Assembly: GCF_030128875.1 (NCBI RefSeq)
Contig: NZ_CP124620.1
Coordinates: 2,852,001-2,916,000, forward strand
Length of the DNA stretch: 64,000 bases
DNA from: Stenotrophomonas sp. BIO128-Bstrain
GTDB taxonomy: Bacteria; Pseudomonadota; Gammaproteobacteria; Xanthomonadales; Xanthomonadaceae
Reading direction: 5' to 3'
The notes under the pieces: model-generated
Databases searched by the model: none
What the model was told of the DNA's origin: nothing
Seen by the model: only the letters and a program-made list of their open reading frames with translations
Position numbers and translations under genes: made by a program
In this document: positions 1 to 10,798 of the stretch, one piece after another
Layout of the letters: the number at the start of each line of letters is the position of its first letter
How positions within the stretch are numbered: position 1 is the stretch's first letter

Positions 1-547
1 CTCGGACAAACCCGAGGCCTCGGCCCTGCTCAAGGTCGGCCCGGCCCAGCGCTGGGCGCGCTCGCCCAGGGACTTCCCGGACCGCGCCGCCTTCGATGCG
101 GCGATGGCCGATGCGCTGGACGCGTTCGCCCCGGACTGGATCGTCTGCGCCGGTTACATGCGCATCCTCGGCCCGGCCTTCGTGGCGCGGTTCGATGGCC
201 GCCTGGTCAACATCCATCCCTCCCTGCTGCCGCTGTACAAGGGGCTGCACACGCATGCGCGCGCGTTGGAAGCCGGTGATGCCGAGCACGGCGCCAGCGT
301 GCACTTCGTGGTGCCCGAACTGGATGCCGGCACCGTGCTGGCACAGGCCCGCGTGCCGGTCCAGGCCGGTGACACCGCCGAAGCGCTGGCCCTGCGGGTG
401 TTGGCCGTGGAGCATCCGCTGCTCATCGCCAGCCTCGGGCTGCTGGTCAGCGGCCGCGTAACTGAACAGGCAGGTCAGCTCCAGCTCGACGGTCACCCCC
501 TGTTTAGCCCGCTGCGCCTAGATTGCGCCGGACAGCTGAACCGATAA
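1..547 (+). CDS. purN: Phosphoribosylglycinamide formyltransferase, 3' part
   Basis: This is the C-terminal part of GAR transformylase, which transfers a formyl group from 10-formyl-tetrahydrofolate to glycinamide ribonucleotide in de novo purine synthesis. The start lies before the window; about 181 residues are visible in the frame that begins at base 2, against about 212 for E. coli PurN. The substrate loop NIHPSLLPLYKG carries the conserved Asn and His, and VVPELDAG carries the conserved Asp. The gene ends 67 bases before an exported DUF3108 gene on the same strand. The family assignment is firm; only the 5' end is missing. Confidence 0.93.
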   Translation, partial: SDKPEASALLKVGPAQRWARSPRDFPDRAAFDAAMADALDAFAPDWIVCAGYMRILGPAFVARFDGRLVNIHPSLLPLYKGLHTHARALEAGDAEHGASVHFVVPELDAGTVLAQARVPVQAGDTAEALALRVLAVEHPLLIASLGLLVSGRVTEQAGQLQLDGHPLFSPLRLDCAGQLNR

Positions 548-614
548 GCGCCGCGCACACACGCCGCTGATCCCGGCGCTGGCATTCTTCCCCTTCCCCC
601 ACCGACCGGCCCGC

Positions 615-1391
615 ATGAGAACGCCTTTGTTCAAGCCCGTGCTGCTGATGGCCTCCCTGCTGTGCACTGCCGCCCTTGCCCACGCGCAGGAGACGGCGCC
701 CCCCCCGTTGCCCGCCCTTCCTGCAATGGACTGGGAGGCACCGCCGCTGCAGCCATTCACCGCCACCTACCAAGCCCTCTACAAGGGCAAGCAGGCCGGC
801 GATGCGACCATGCGCGTCACCCACACCGGCGGCGACCAGTGGCGGGTGGACATGCAGGTGGTGGGTCGCAGCGGCTTTGCCAGCGTGCTCGGCCTGAACC
901 TGGAGCAGAGCACGGTGTTCGAGAACCGCAACGGCACCTACGTGCCGTTGAGCCAGAGCACTGTCCGCAAAGGCCTGTTCCTGGGCAAGAAAGTGACCGG
1001 CACCTATGACTGGAAGGCCGGCACCGCGCAGTGGCTGGGCGATCTGAAGAAGGAACGCCGCCAGCCGATCCCGCTGCAGCCCGGCGACCAGAGCGCGCTG
1101 CTGCTGAATCTGGCGATCATGCGCGACGCCCGCCCCGGCGGGCAGATGCACTACCGCTATGTGGACGTGGGCCGCGTCCGCCAGCACGACTACCAGGCCG
1201 CGCCGGACACGGAGAACGTGCCGGTGGGCGACCTGTCCTACAACGCGCTGCGGGTGTACCGCACCAACGGCGGCAACGACGAAACCATCCTCTGGATCGC
1301 CAACGGTGTTCCCACGCCGGTGCGCATCCTGCAACGCGAAGATGGCGAAGATCGGATTGATCTGCGCCTGATCGAATACCAAGGAGTCTGA
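615..1391 (+). CDS. Exported DUF3108 domain protein, first of a tandem pair
   Basis: This 258-residue protein starts with a Sec signal peptide (positively charged MRTPLFK, a hydrophobic core, likely cleavage after AHA near residue 25). The mature part, from about residue 50, matches the DUF3108 family in motifs such as YQALYKGKQAGDA and the C-terminal VYRTNGGNDETILWIANGVP. The family is predicted to be periplasmic or outer-membrane associated, and its biochemical role is not known to me. The next gene starts 2 bases after this stop and is a paralogue, so the two are almost certainly co-transcribed. Confidence 0.85.
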   Translation: MRTPLFKPVLLMASLLCTAALAHAQETAPPPLPALPAMDWEAPPLQPFTATYQALYKGKQAGDATMRVTHTGGDQWRVDMQVVGRSGFASVLGLNLEQSTVFENRNGTYVPLSQSTVRKGLFLGKKVTGTYDWKAGTAQWLGDLKKERRQPIPLQPGDQSALLLNLAIMRDARPGGQMHYRYVDVGRVRQHDYQAAPDTENVPVGDLSYNALRVYRTNGGNDETILWIANGVPTPVRILQREDGEDRIDLRLIEYQGV

Positions 1392-1393
1392 GC

Positions 1394-2077
1394 ATGACCA
1401 CACTGAACCGTCCGCTGACCTGGATCGCCGCTGGCGCCCTGGCTGTCGTGAGCCTGCCCGCCATGGCGCTGCAGCCGTTCAAGGCCGATTACCAGGCCAG
1501 CTACATGGGCATGCAGGCCAATGGCACCATGACCCTCACCAGCGAAGGCGCCAACAAGTGGCGCTACAGCCTCAACGTCAAGAACCAGCTGGCCGATCTC
1601 AGCCAGAACACCGTCTTCGAGGAAGCCAACGGCCGCCTGCGCCCGCTGAGTAGCAACGACCGCTCGGTGCTGCTGGTCAAGAAGCGCAACGTGGACGCCA
1701 ACTACAACTGGACCAGCAACCAGGCGACCTGGACCGGCGACGTCAAGCCGGACCGTCGCGGCCCGGTCGCGCTCAAGGCCGGCGACATGGACGCCCTGCT
1801 GATCAACCTGGCGATCGCGCGGGATCTGGCTGCCGGCAAGCCGCTGAACTACCGCATGGTCGACGAAGGCCGGATCAAGCCGATGTCCTACAAGGTGGTC
1901 GGCAAGGAAAAGATCACCGTGGCCGGCAAGTCCTACGACGCGACGAAGGTCTCGCGCGTGGACGGCAACAAGGAACTGATCGCCTGGATCGTGCCGGAGT
2001 TCCCGGTGCCGGCGCGCCTGCTGCAGCGTGAGAGCGGCAAGGATGCGCTGGACCTGACGATCAAAGGCATGAACTGA
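1394..2077 (+). CDS. Exported DUF3108 domain protein, second of a tandem pair
   Basis: This 227-residue protein has a signal peptide with likely cleavage after AMA near residue 25, followed by a DUF3108 domain (YQASYMGMQANGTM, then VDGNKELIAWIVPEFP). It repeats the architecture of the gene just upstream but has diverged clearly. A strong ribosome site, AAGGAG, lies inside the last codons of the upstream gene and fixes the start. A hairpin terminator follows 10 bases after the stop. The function is unknown; a periplasmic beta-rich role is inference from the family. Confidence 0.85.
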   Translation: MTTLNRPLTWIAAGALAVVSLPAMALQPFKADYQASYMGMQANGTMTLTSEGANKWRYSLNVKNQLADLSQNTVFEEANGRLRPLSSNDRSVLLVKKRNVDANYNWTSNQATWTGDVKPDRRGPVALKAGDMDALLINLAIARDLAAGKPLNYRMVDEGRIKPMSYKVVGKEKITVAGKSYDATKVSRVDGNKELIAWIVPEFPVPARLLQRESGKDALDLTIKGMN

Positions 2078-2087
2078 CCAAGAAAAA

Positions 2088-2110
2088 CGCCCGCTTGCGC
2101 GGGCGTTTTT

Positions 2111-2111
<1 letters not shown>
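2088..2111. terminator. Bidirectional rho-independent terminator
   Basis: A perfect 7-bp stem CGCCCGC/GCGGGCG with a TTGC loop is followed by six T on the plus strand and preceded by A-rich sequence. It can therefore stop transcription from both sides. It sits exactly between the convergent DUF3108 gene and the small EF-hand membrane protein gene, whose stop codon starts at 2111. Confidence 0.88.
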
Positions 2112-4028
<1,917 letters not shown>

Positions 4029-4045
4029 CGGGCTTTCCTAATAAA

Positions 4046-4057
4046 ATGAGCGCTCAT
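4046..4057. promoter_or_regulatory. Perfect 12-bp palindrome in the BolA/kdsD divergent gap
   Basis: ATGAGCGCTCAT is a perfect dyad between the two divergent start codons and overlaps a -10-like TAAAAT at 4042-4047. It could be an operator acting on one or both genes. It also contains an alternative kdsD ATG at 4046, which would put the palindrome in coding sequence. No regulator can be named from the sequence. Confidence 0.35.
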
Positions 4058-4081
4058 TCTACTCTTCCACGTGGCGCTCGC

Positions 4082-5083
4082 ATGGCTGTCTCGCCCCAAC
4101 TCCCCCATCCGGCCGACGCTGCGGCACTGGTCGCCAGCGGCCGCCGCGTGTTCGAGATCGAGCGCGATGCGCTGGGCGCGGTCGCCGAGCGGCTGGGCGA
4201 GGCGTTCAGCCAGGCCTGCCAGCTGGTCCTGCAGGGCAAGGGCCGCGTGGTCGCCACCGGCATGGGCAAGTCTGGCCATGTGGCCCGCAAGATCGCCGCT
4301 ACCCTGGCCTCGACCGGCACCCCGGCCTTCTATGTGCACCCCGGTGAAGCCGGTCACGGCGACCTGGGCATGATCACCGAGGCCGATGTGGTGCTGGCGC
4401 TGTCCTATTCGGGCGAGTCCGACGAACTGCTGATGCTGCTGCCGGTGCTCAAGCGCCAGGGCAACCGCCTGATCGCGATGACTGGGCGGCCGCAGTCCAG
4501 CCTGGCCAGCGCCGCCGACGTTCACCTGGATGTCAGCGTACCGGCCGAGGCCTGCCCGCTGGCCCTGGCCCCGACCTCCAGCACCACCGCCTCGCTGGCC
4601 ATGGGCGATGCACTGGCCGTGGCCCTGCTCGATGCGCGCGGCTTCACGGCCGATGATTTCGCCCGCTCGCACCCGGCCGGCAGCCTCGGCCGCCGCCTGC
4701 TGCTGCACATCACCGATGTCATGCACAGCGGCGATGAGCTGCCGCGCGTGGACGTCGGCGCCAGCCTCAGCGAGGCCCTGGTGGAGATGAGCCGCAAGCG
4801 CCTGGGCATGACCGCCGTGGTGGACGCGGACAACCACCTGATCGGCCTGTTCACCGACGGCGACCTGCGTCGTGCGCTGGATACCGACCTGGACGTGCGC
4901 AGCGCGAAGATCGCCGATGTGATGACCCGCGGCCCGCGCACCATCGGTGCCGACCAGCTGGCGGCCGAGGCCGCGCAGTTGATGGAAGCCCACAAGATCA
5001 ACGGCTTGATGGTGGTCGATGCCGACGGCCATCTGGTCGGCGCGCTCAACATTCATGACCTGTTGCGGGCCCGGGTGGTTTAA
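4082..5083 (+). CDS. kdsD: Arabinose-5-phosphate isomerase (KpsF/GutQ family)
   Basis: The enzyme converts ribulose 5-phosphate to arabinose 5-phosphate, the first step of Kdo synthesis for LPS. The 333-residue form has a sugar isomerase (SIS) domain (GMGKSGHVARKIAATL, SYSGESDELLMLL, APTSSTTASLAMGDA) and two C-terminal CBS domains (from about residue 200: ITDVMHSGDELPRV and VMTRGPRTIGADQL). Another in-frame ATG at 4046 would add 12 residues, but it lies on a palindrome and leaves only 17 bases to the divergent BolA start, so 4082 was preferred. kdsC follows 43 bases later, which supports the pathway assignment. Confidence 0.92.
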   Translation: MAVSPQLPHPADAAALVASGRRVFEIERDALGAVAERLGEAFSQACQLVLQGKGRVVATGMGKSGHVARKIAATLASTGTPAFYVHPGEAGHGDLGMITEADVVLALSYSGESDELLMLLPVLKRQGNRLIAMTGRPQSSLASAADVHLDVSVPAEACPLALAPTSSTTASLAMGDALAVALLDARGFTADDFARSHPAGSLGRRLLLHITDVMHSGDELPRVDVGASLSEALVEMSRKRLGMTAVVDADNHLIGLFTDGDLRRALDTDLDVRSAKIADVMTRGPRTIGADQLAAEAAQLMEAHKINGLMVVDADGHLVGALNIHDLLRARVV

Positions 5084-5126
5084 ACCACAGTTGCCTTCCT
5101 CCATTCAGCTGAGCTGCCCCCAGACG

Positions 5127-5675
5127 ATGCCCTACTCCCCGTTGCCCGGTTTCCCGTCCCACCTGCATGCCGTCGCCGGCCGTATCCGGCTGGCGTGCTT
5201 CGACGTGGACGGCACGCTCACCGACGGTCGGCTTTACTACGACAAGGACGGCAACGAGAGCAAGGCGTACTACGTGCAGGACGGACTCGGCCTGAAACTG
5301 CTGCAACACCACGGTATCCACCCGGTGCTGATCACCGCGCGCAACAGCCAGTCCGCGCTCAAGCGCGGCGCGGACCTGGGCATCGATACCCAGATCGCGG
5401 TCGGCGACAAGCTGGCCAGCGTCAAGGCGCTGTGCGGGCAGCACGGCATCGGCCTGGACCAGGTGGCCTTCATGGGCGACGACCTGCCCGATCTCGGCCC
5501 GCTGTGCGCGGTCGGCCTGGCGGTCGCGCCGGCCAATGCCCACCCGTGGATCGCCGAACGCGTGCACTGGCAGACCCGCAGCGACGGTGGCCAGGGCGCC
5601 GCGCGTGAGCTGTGCGATGTCCTGCTGGCCGCACAGGGTCATGTGGACGTCGTGCTGGCGAGGTTCGGCGCATGA
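5127..5675 (+). CDS. kdsC: 3-deoxy-D-manno-octulosonate 8-phosphate phosphatase
   Basis: KdsC removes the phosphate from Kdo-8-phosphate to give Kdo for the LPS inner core. The 182-residue protein is a HAD phosphatase without a large cap. Motif I, FDVDGTLTDG, holds both aspartates, ITARNS is motif II and GDDLPDL is motif IV. The ATG at 5127 gives the family N-terminus. Its stop overlaps the start of lptC by four bases (ATGA), so the two are translationally coupled within the Kdo/LPS-transport operon. Confidence 0.94.
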   Translation: MPYSPLPGFPSHLHAVAGRIRLACFDVDGTLTDGRLYYDKDGNESKAYYVQDGLGLKLLQHHGIHPVLITARNSQSALKRGADLGIDTQIAVGDKLASVKALCGQHGIGLDQVAFMGDDLPDLGPLCAVGLAVAPANAHPWIAERVHWQTRSDGGQGAARELCDVLLAAQGHVDVVLARFGA

Positions 5676-6238
5676 ACGTGCGTACCGCCATCGGCGGCCT
5701 GCTGCTGGTCGCCGCACTGCTGACCGGCTGGCTGGCCCTGCACCATCGCGACAAGGCCCCCGTGGCCGAGGGCGAGGATGCCACCAAGGATTACGTGCTG
5801 CACGATTTCCAGATCGTGGCGCTGGACGAACAGGGCAAGGAATCCACCACCCTGCGCGCCCCGCTGCTGGAGCGTGCGCGCAGTGATGAAACCATGACCC
5901 TGACCACCCCGGTGTTCCTGCTGCCCGACCAGGACGGCAATCACTGGGAGATGCGCGGGGACAGCGGCTGGGTCAGCGCCAAGGGCGACCAGCTCAAGCT
6001 CATCGGCAACGTCAGCGGCGACAGCCCCAAGGTCCCCGGCGTTGTGCCCACCACCTTCCGCACCGATCATCTGGACGTGTTCCCGAACGAGAACCGCGCC
6101 AGGACCGATGCCCGGGTCACCATGACCCGCCCGGGCCTGTCACAGACAGGCGTCGGCTTTGAAGCCGACATGAAAACCCGGCAGTACAAACTCCTTTCAC
6201 AGGTCAAGACCCGCTATGAACCGAACGCTGCCCGCTAA
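5672..6238 (+). CDS. lptC: LPS export system protein LptC
   Basis: LptC is an inner-membrane bitopic protein that receives LPS from the LptB2FG transporter and passes it to LptA in the periplasm. The 188-residue product has one N-terminal signal anchor (about residues 4-24) and a periplasmic beta-jellyroll (DFQIVALDEQGKES, then LTTPVFLLPDQDG and GDSGWVSAKGDQL). It is translationally coupled to kdsC and its end overlaps the lptA start by 23 bases, the usual kdsC-lptC-lptA-lptB arrangement. Confidence 0.93.
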   Translation: MNVRTAIGGLLLVAALLTGWLALHHRDKAPVAEGEDATKDYVLHDFQIVALDEQGKESTTLRAPLLERARSDETMTLTTPVFLLPDQDGNHWEMRGDSGWVSAKGDQLKLIGNVSGDSPKVPGVVPTTFRTDHLDVFPNENRARTDARVTMTRPGLSQTGVGFEADMKTRQYKLLSQVKTRYEPNAAR

Positions 6239-6791
6239 GCTCGCGCTGCTCGCCCTGCTGCTGCCCGGCGTGGCGCTGGCCAAGTCGTCCGACCGCAACC
6301 AGCCGATGAACCTGGAATCCAACAGCAACGACTGCAACCTGACCGACGATGCGGGCAAGTGCACGTTCACCGGCAACGTGGTGATCACCCAGGGCACCCT
6401 GGTGATCCATGCGGCCAACGCCGATCTGTTCCGCAAGAACGGCGATATCGAACGCGTCGTGCTGACCGGCAAGCAGGCCACGCTGGAGCAGGAAATGGAT
6501 GACGGCTCCAAGATGAATGCCTGGGCCGACAACATGGATTACAACGTCAACAGCGAAGTGATCATCCTCACCGGCAACTACAAGGTCGAGTCGCCGCGCG
6601 GCACCAACAGCGGCCAGAAAATGACCTACAACACGCGCACCGGCAACATGCAGAGCGGTGGCGACGGCACCCGCGTGCGCACCGTGATCCAGCCCAAGAA
6701 CAAGGGCGCCGCACCGGCCGCCCCGGCGGCCAAGCCGGCCACGCCCGCGGCCAAGCCCGCCACCCCGCCCGCCGCCGGGAGCAAGAAGTAA
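6216..6791 (+). CDS. lptA: LPS transport periplasmic bridge protein LptA
   Basis: LptA forms the periplasmic bridge that carries LPS from LptC to LptDE in the outer membrane. The 191-residue protein has a signal peptide with likely cleavage after ALA (residue 22) and the OstA/LptA beta-jellyroll ([33 protein letters not shown]). The last 30 or so residues form a low-complexity Ala/Pro/Lys tail with two near-identical AAKPATP units. That tail goes beyond the folded domain and may be disordered. The stop overlaps the lptB start by one base (TAATG). Confidence 0.94.
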   Translation: MNRTLPAKLALLALLLPGVALAKSSDRNQPMNLESNSNDCNLTDDAGKCTFTGNVVITQGTLVIHAANADLFRKNGDIERVVLTGKQATLEQEMDDGSKMNAWADNMDYNVNSEVIILTGNYKVESPRGTNSGQKMTYNTRTGNMQSGGDGTRVRTVIQPKNKGAAPAAPAAKPATPAAKPATPPAAGSKK

Positions 6792-7510
6792 TGCTCGTCG
6801 CCAAAGGCCTGCGCAAGCGCTACAAGCAGCGTGAAGTCGTCAAGGATTTCGGGCTGACCCTGGAGGCCGGTGAAGTGGTGGGCCTGCTCGGCCCCAACGG
6901 TGCCGGCAAGACCACCTGCTTCTACATGATCGTGGGGCTGGTCGAGACCGATGCCGGCAGCATCGTGCTGGACGGCAAGGACATCACCAGCGACCCGATG
7001 TACACCCGCGCCAAGCAGGGCGTGGGCTACCTGCCGCAGGAACCCTCGGTGTTCCGCAAGCTGACCGTGGCCGACAACCTGCGCCTGGTGCTGGAACTGC
7101 GCGAGGACCTGGACAAGGCCGGCCGCGAAAAGGAACTGGCCAGCCTGCTGGACGAACTGCAGATCAACCACGTGGCCGACCAGCTCGGGGCCAGCCTCTC
7201 CGGCGGTGAGCGCCGCCGCTGTGAAATCGCCCGCGCGCTGGCCGCCAAACCGCGCCTGATCCTGCTCGATGAGCCGTTCGCCGGCGTCGACCCGATCTCG
7301 GTCGGTGAAATCCAGCGCATCGTCACCCATCTCAAGCAGCGCGGGATCGGGGTGCTGATCACCGACCACAATGTCCGCGAAACCTTGGGAATCTGCGACC
7401 GCGCGTATATCCTCAACGAGGGCAGCGTGCTGGCACAGGGCGCGCCGGACGAGATCCTGGCCAACGCCGACGTCCGCCGCGTCTACCTTGGGGATACCTT
7501 CAAGCTCTGA
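6791..7510 (+). CDS. lptB: LPS export ABC transporter ATPase
   Basis: LptB is the cytoplasmic ATPase that drives LPS extraction through LptFG. The 239-residue protein has Walker [10 protein letters not shown], the Q-loop [12 protein letters not shown], the ABC signature [15 protein letters not shown], Walker [14 protein letters not shown] and the switch His in [10 protein letters not shown]. The length and the characteristic GERRR signature match LptB rather than other ABC ATPases. It follows lptA with a one-base overlap, and rpoN follows 42 bases later, a classic proteobacterial order. Confidence 0.97.
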   Translation: MLVAKGLRKRYKQREVVKDFGLTLEAGEVVGLLGPNGAGKTTCFYMIVGLVETDAGSIVLDGKDITSDPMYTRAKQGVGYLPQEPSVFRKLTVADNLRLVLELREDLDKAGREKELASLLDELQINHVADQLGASLSGGERRRCEIARALAAKPRLILLDEPFAGVDPISVGEIQRIVTHLKQRGIGVLITDHNVRETLGICDRAYILNEGSVLAQGAPDEILANADVRRVYLGDTFKL

Positions 7511-7552
7511 TCCAGCGGCCGCCGCAACGCCTTCCTTCCGTTCGGCACAGGC

Positions 7553-8992
7553 ATGAAAGCACGGCTGCAGACATCGATGGGGCAACACCTGGTCATGACG
7601 CCGCAGCTGCGTCAGGCGATCAAGCTGTTGCAGATGTCCAGCGCCGAGCTGGAGCTGGAAATCAACGAGGCGGTGGAAACCAACCCGCTGCTGGACTGGG
7701 CCGAGAACGCTGAACCGGCGCTCGAGGCCAGCCCCGGCGAGGACAGTCCCCCGCCCGCCCCCGCCGATACCCATGCCGATGGGGAGCACCAGGTCTCCGC
7801 CGGCGACGAGTGGTCGCCCGGCGAAGGCGACTGGACCAGCGGCAGCAGTGGCGGCTCCTTCGACGATGACGACAACGGCAGTGCCGCCGAGCGCGTGGCC
7901 GAGACCGAATCGCTGGCCGACCACCTGCTCTGGCAGCTGCACCTGTCGCACCTGTCGGTCCGCGACCGCAGCATCGGCGCGGCCCTGATCGACGCTTTCG
8001 AAGAGGACGGCTACCTGCGCGAGCCGCTCACGGCCATCGCAGAGACCCTGCGCCCGGCCATCCAGGCCGACGAGGCCGAAATCCTGACCGTCCTGCACCA
8101 GATCCAGCGCTTCGACCCGGTCGGGGTGGGTGCGCGCAGCCTGGGCGAGTGCCTGGACCTGCAGCTGCTGGTACTGCCCGCCGATACCCCCGGCCTGGCC
8201 CTGGCCCGGCGCATCGCCGATGGGCCGCTGGAGCGCCTGCCGCGCAGCGGCGTGGCCGGCATCGCCCACGAGCTTCGCGAGCCGCTGGCCGAGGTCGAGG
8301 TGGCGGTGCAGCTGCTGCGCTCGCTGGACCCGCGCCCGGGCACCCAGATCGGCGAGCTCTCCCACGACAGCTACGTGGTGCCCGACTGCGTGGTCTGGCG
8401 CCAGAACGGCGTCTGGCGCGCGGCCCTGGCCGGCCACGCCGGGCCGCGGGTGGTCATCCACCGAGGCTACGAACAGTTGATCCGCCGCTGCGGGGAGGCC
8501 GACGCCGGTTACATGCGCGCCCATCTGCAGGAGGCGCGCTGGCTGCTCAAGGGCCTGGAGGCCCGCGGCGAGACCCTGCTGCGGGTGATGCGCTGCCTGC
8601 TCGACCAGCAGGCCGCCTTCCTGGAGTTCGGCGAACAGGCCCTGCGCCCGCTGACCCTGCGGGAAGTGGCCGGCGAGCTCGGCCTGCACGAATCCACGAT
8701 TTCCCGGGCGATCGCCCGCAAGTACGTGCACACCCCGCGCGGCACGCTGCCGCTGCGCGCGTTCTTCGCCTCCGGCATCGACACCGACAGCGGTGGCGAA
8801 GCCTCCAGTACCGCCATCCAGGCCATGCTGCGCCGCCTGATCGATGACGAGAACCCGCGCAAGCCGCTTTCTGACGCCAAGCTGGCTGACCTGCTCAAAA
8901 CCTCGGGAATACCGGTGGCGCGACGCACCGTGGCGAAGTATCGTGAAGCCATGAACATTTCCGCCTCGCACGAAAGGGTACGAATCGTCTGA
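7553..8992 (+). CDS. rpoN: RNA polymerase sigma-54 factor
   Basis: Sigma-54 directs RNA polymerase to -24/-12 promoters that need AAA+ activators. In the 479-residue protein, region I (residues 1-50) contains QTSMGQHLVMTPQLRQAIKLL and the NPLLDW end. A long acidic and Ser/Gly-rich region II follows (about 60-125), then the core-binding domain, a helix-turn-helix (LGLHESTISRAIARKY) and the RpoN box ARRTVAKYRE at about 456-465. Its position between lptB and hpf is the standard one and suggests joint expression with the PTS regulatory genes. Confidence 0.97.
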   Translation: MKARLQTSMGQHLVMTPQLRQAIKLLQMSSAELELEINEAVETNPLLDWAENAEPALEASPGEDSPPPAPADTHADGEHQVSAGDEWSPGEGDWTSGSSGGSFDDDDNGSAAERVAETESLADHLLWQLHLSHLSVRDRSIGAALIDAFEEDGYLREPLTAIAETLRPAIQADEAEILTVLHQIQRFDPVGVGARSLGECLDLQLLVLPADTPGLALARRIADGPLERLPRSGVAGIAHELREPLAEVEVAVQLLRSLDPRPGTQIGELSHDSYVVPDCVVWRQNGVWRAALAGHAGPRVVIHRGYEQLIRRCGEADAGYMRAHLQEARWLLKGLEARGETLLRVMRCLLDQQAAFLEFGEQALRPLTLREVAGELGLHESTISRAIARKYVHTPRGTLPLRAFFASGIDTDSGGEASSTAIQAMLRRLIDDENPRKPLSDAKLADLLKTSGIPVARRTVAKYREAMNISASHERVRIV

Positions 8993-9050
8993 CGCTCCAC
9001 CGCGCCCGGCGGGAAGGTTCATTGGCACATCCGAACAAAGGAGAAACCCG

Positions 9051-9377
9051 ATGCACATCGAGACGTTTGGCAAGGACCACCTTGAGATCACCCCGGCTCT
9101 GAACGAGTACGTGGAGACCAAGCTGGAACGGCTGAGGAAGCATTTCGACCAGCACTGCGAGGTCCGCGTGCAACTGTCGATCCGCAAGCCGGAGCACCAT
9201 GCCGATGCGAGTGTGAATGTTCCCGGGCAGACTCTGCACGCGGACGCCAGCGGCCCCACCATGTATGCGGCAATCGACATCCTGGCCGACAAGCTCGACC
9301 GCCTGGTCATCAAGCACAAAGAGAAAAAGCAGCAGCACGCACCGCAACCGCTGCCGGTGGGCGACAATGAGGGCTGA
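9051..9377 (+). CDS. hpf: Ribosome hibernation promoting factor, short form
   Basis: HPF binds the 30S decoding region and promotes 100S ribosome dimers in stationary phase. The 108-residue protein contains only the S30AE domain (MHIETFGKDHLEITPALNEYV at the start, then LHADASGPTMYAAIDILADKLD) and lacks the C-terminal dimerisation domain of long HPF. It ends in a Lys/His-rich tail. A clear AAAGGAG site precedes the ATG. It sits between rpoN and ptsN, where the family is normally found. Confidence 0.93.
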   Translation: MHIETFGKDHLEITPALNEYVETKLERLRKHFDQHCEVRVQLSIRKPEHHADASVNVPGQTLHADASGPTMYAAIDILADKLDRLVIKHKEKKQQHAPQPLPVGDNEG

Positions 9378-9398
9378 TGCCCTCGTTTCCACCCCGAC

Positions 9399-9851
9399 AT
9401 GCCTCTGACTGATCTTCTGGCGGCCGTCCGCACGCAAGTGCTGCCGGCCGCCGATCGCGACAGCGTGCTGATGGCCGCAGCCCGGCTGCTGGCCTGCCGC
9501 GAAGCCAACGCCGAGCTGCTGTACCAGAACCTGTGCCAGCGCGAGACGCTGGGCAGCACCGCGATCGGCCACGGCATCGCCATCCCGCACGGCCGTGCCC
9601 CGCTGCTTGAACGCCCCCGAGGCGCGCTGCTGCGGCTGGAATCGCCGGTGGAGTTCGGCGGCGATGAGCCGGTCGATCTGGTCTTCGCGATTGCCGTGCC
9701 CGCGCACTACACCCATCAACACCTGATGCTGCTGTCCGAGCTGGCCGAGCTGTTCTCCGAGCCGGCCATCCGCCAGGCGCTGCGCGAAGCGCGCGACGGC
9801 GACGCGCTGCGTCGGGTCATCGAATTCCCCCCGCCGGCGAGTGCCGCATGA
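9399..9851 (+). CDS. ptsN: Nitrogen-PTS regulatory protein EIIA-Ntr
   Basis: EIIA-Ntr is the output protein of the regulatory PTS; its phosphorylation state affects potassium, carbon/nitrogen balance and other targets. The 150-residue product has the PTS EIIA type-2 fold with the phospho-acceptor His64 in [10 protein letters not shown] and the hydrophobic stretch [11 protein letters not shown]. It overlaps hprK by four bases (ATGA), so it is translationally coupled to the kinase gene of the same system. Confidence 0.94.
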   Translation: MPLTDLLAAVRTQVLPAADRDSVLMAAARLLACREANAELLYQNLCQRETLGSTAIGHGIAIPHGRAPLLERPRGALLRLESPVEFGGDEPVDLVFAIAVPAHYTHQHLMLLSELAELFSEPAIRQALREARDGDALRRVIEFPPPASAA

Positions 9852-10798
9852 ATACCAGCATCACCGCGCGCGAACTGTTCGAACAGCAGCGCGACCGCCT
9901 GAGCCTGCGCTGGGTCGCCGGCCAGCAGGGCGAGCGCCGTGAGCTGGAGGCCGGCAACAAGGTCTCCCGCCGCCCCTCGCTGGCCGGGTACCTCAACGCG
10001 ATCTACCCCAACAAGGTGCAGATCCTCGGCACCGAGGAGCTGTCCTGGCTGGATTCGCTGGACTCGCGCCAGCGCTGGGAAACGATCGAGCGGATCATGC
10101 AGTCCCATCCGCTGGCGCTGGTGATCACCCGCAACCAGTCCTGCCCGGAAGACCTGCGCGCGGCTGCGGACGAATCGCAGACCCCGCTGTGGATCTCGCC
10201 CAAGCGTGGCCACGAGCTGCTCAACCACCTCTCCTACCACCTGGCGCGCACGCTGGCGCCGCGGGTGATCCTGCATGGCGTATTCATGGAGATCTACTCC
10301 ATCGGCGTGCTGATCACCGGCGAAGCGGGCTCGGGCAAGAGCGAGCTGGCGCTGGAACTGCTCAGCCGCGGCCACCGCCTGGTGGCCGACGATGCTCCCG
10401 AATTCACCCAGATCGCCCCCGACGTGCTCGACGGCACCTGCCCGGAGCTGCTGCAGGACCTGCTGGAAGTGCGCGGCCTGGGCGTGCTCAACGTGCGCGA
10501 GATGTTCGGTGACACGGCTGTAAAGAAGAACAAGTACCTTCGGCTGATCGTCCACCTGACCAAGCCGATGACCGAGCCCACTCCTTACGGCTATGAACGC
10601 CTGACCGGCGACTCGGGTACCCGCCACGTGCTGGACCTGGATGTGCCGCTGATCACCCTGCCGGTGATGCCCGGCCGCAACCTGGCCGTGCTGACCGAAG
10701 CCGCCACGCGCCTGCACATCCTGCGGACCAAGGGCATCGACCCGGCCGCGATGTTCATCGCCCGCCACAGCAACATGTTGGAACGTCGCACGCCATGA
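9848..10798 (+). CDS. hprK: HPr kinase/phosphorylase
   Basis: HprK phosphorylates and dephosphorylates Ser46 of HPr. The 316-residue protein has the N-terminal HprK domain, Walker [16 protein letters not shown] at about residue 155, LVADDAPEF and the family signature [15 protein letters not shown]. The HPr gene downstream retains Ser46, so the substrate is present in the same cluster. It overlaps both ptsN and rapZ by four bases. In Proteobacteria that lack a sugar PTS, this enzyme is thought to tune the regulatory phosphorelay. Confidence 0.95.
   Translation: MNTSITARELFEQQRDRLSLRWVAGQQGERRELEAGNKVSRRPSLAGYLNAIYPNKVQILGTEELSWLDSLDSRQRWETIERIMQSHPLALVITRNQSCPEDLRAAADESQTPLWISPKRGHELLNHLSYHLARTLAPRVILHGVFMEIYSIGVLITGEAGSGKSELALELLSRGHRLVADDAPEFTQIAPDVLDGTCPELLQDLLEVRGLGVLNVREMFGDTAVKKNKYLRLIVHLTKPMTEPTPYGYERLTGDSGTRHVLDLDVPLITLPVMPGRNLAVLTEAATRLHILRTKGIDPAAMFIARHSNMLERRTP

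Noticed and set aside
6626..9583. Very long minus-strand open frame of nearly 1000 codons opposite lptB, rpoN, hpf and ptsN.
   Set aside because: It is antisense to firmly identified genes and has no family resemblance. High GC content makes stop codons rare in this frame. The same applies to long frames opposite ptsI (11604-14174), pilT/pilU (25484-27847) and the RND pump (37075-39318).
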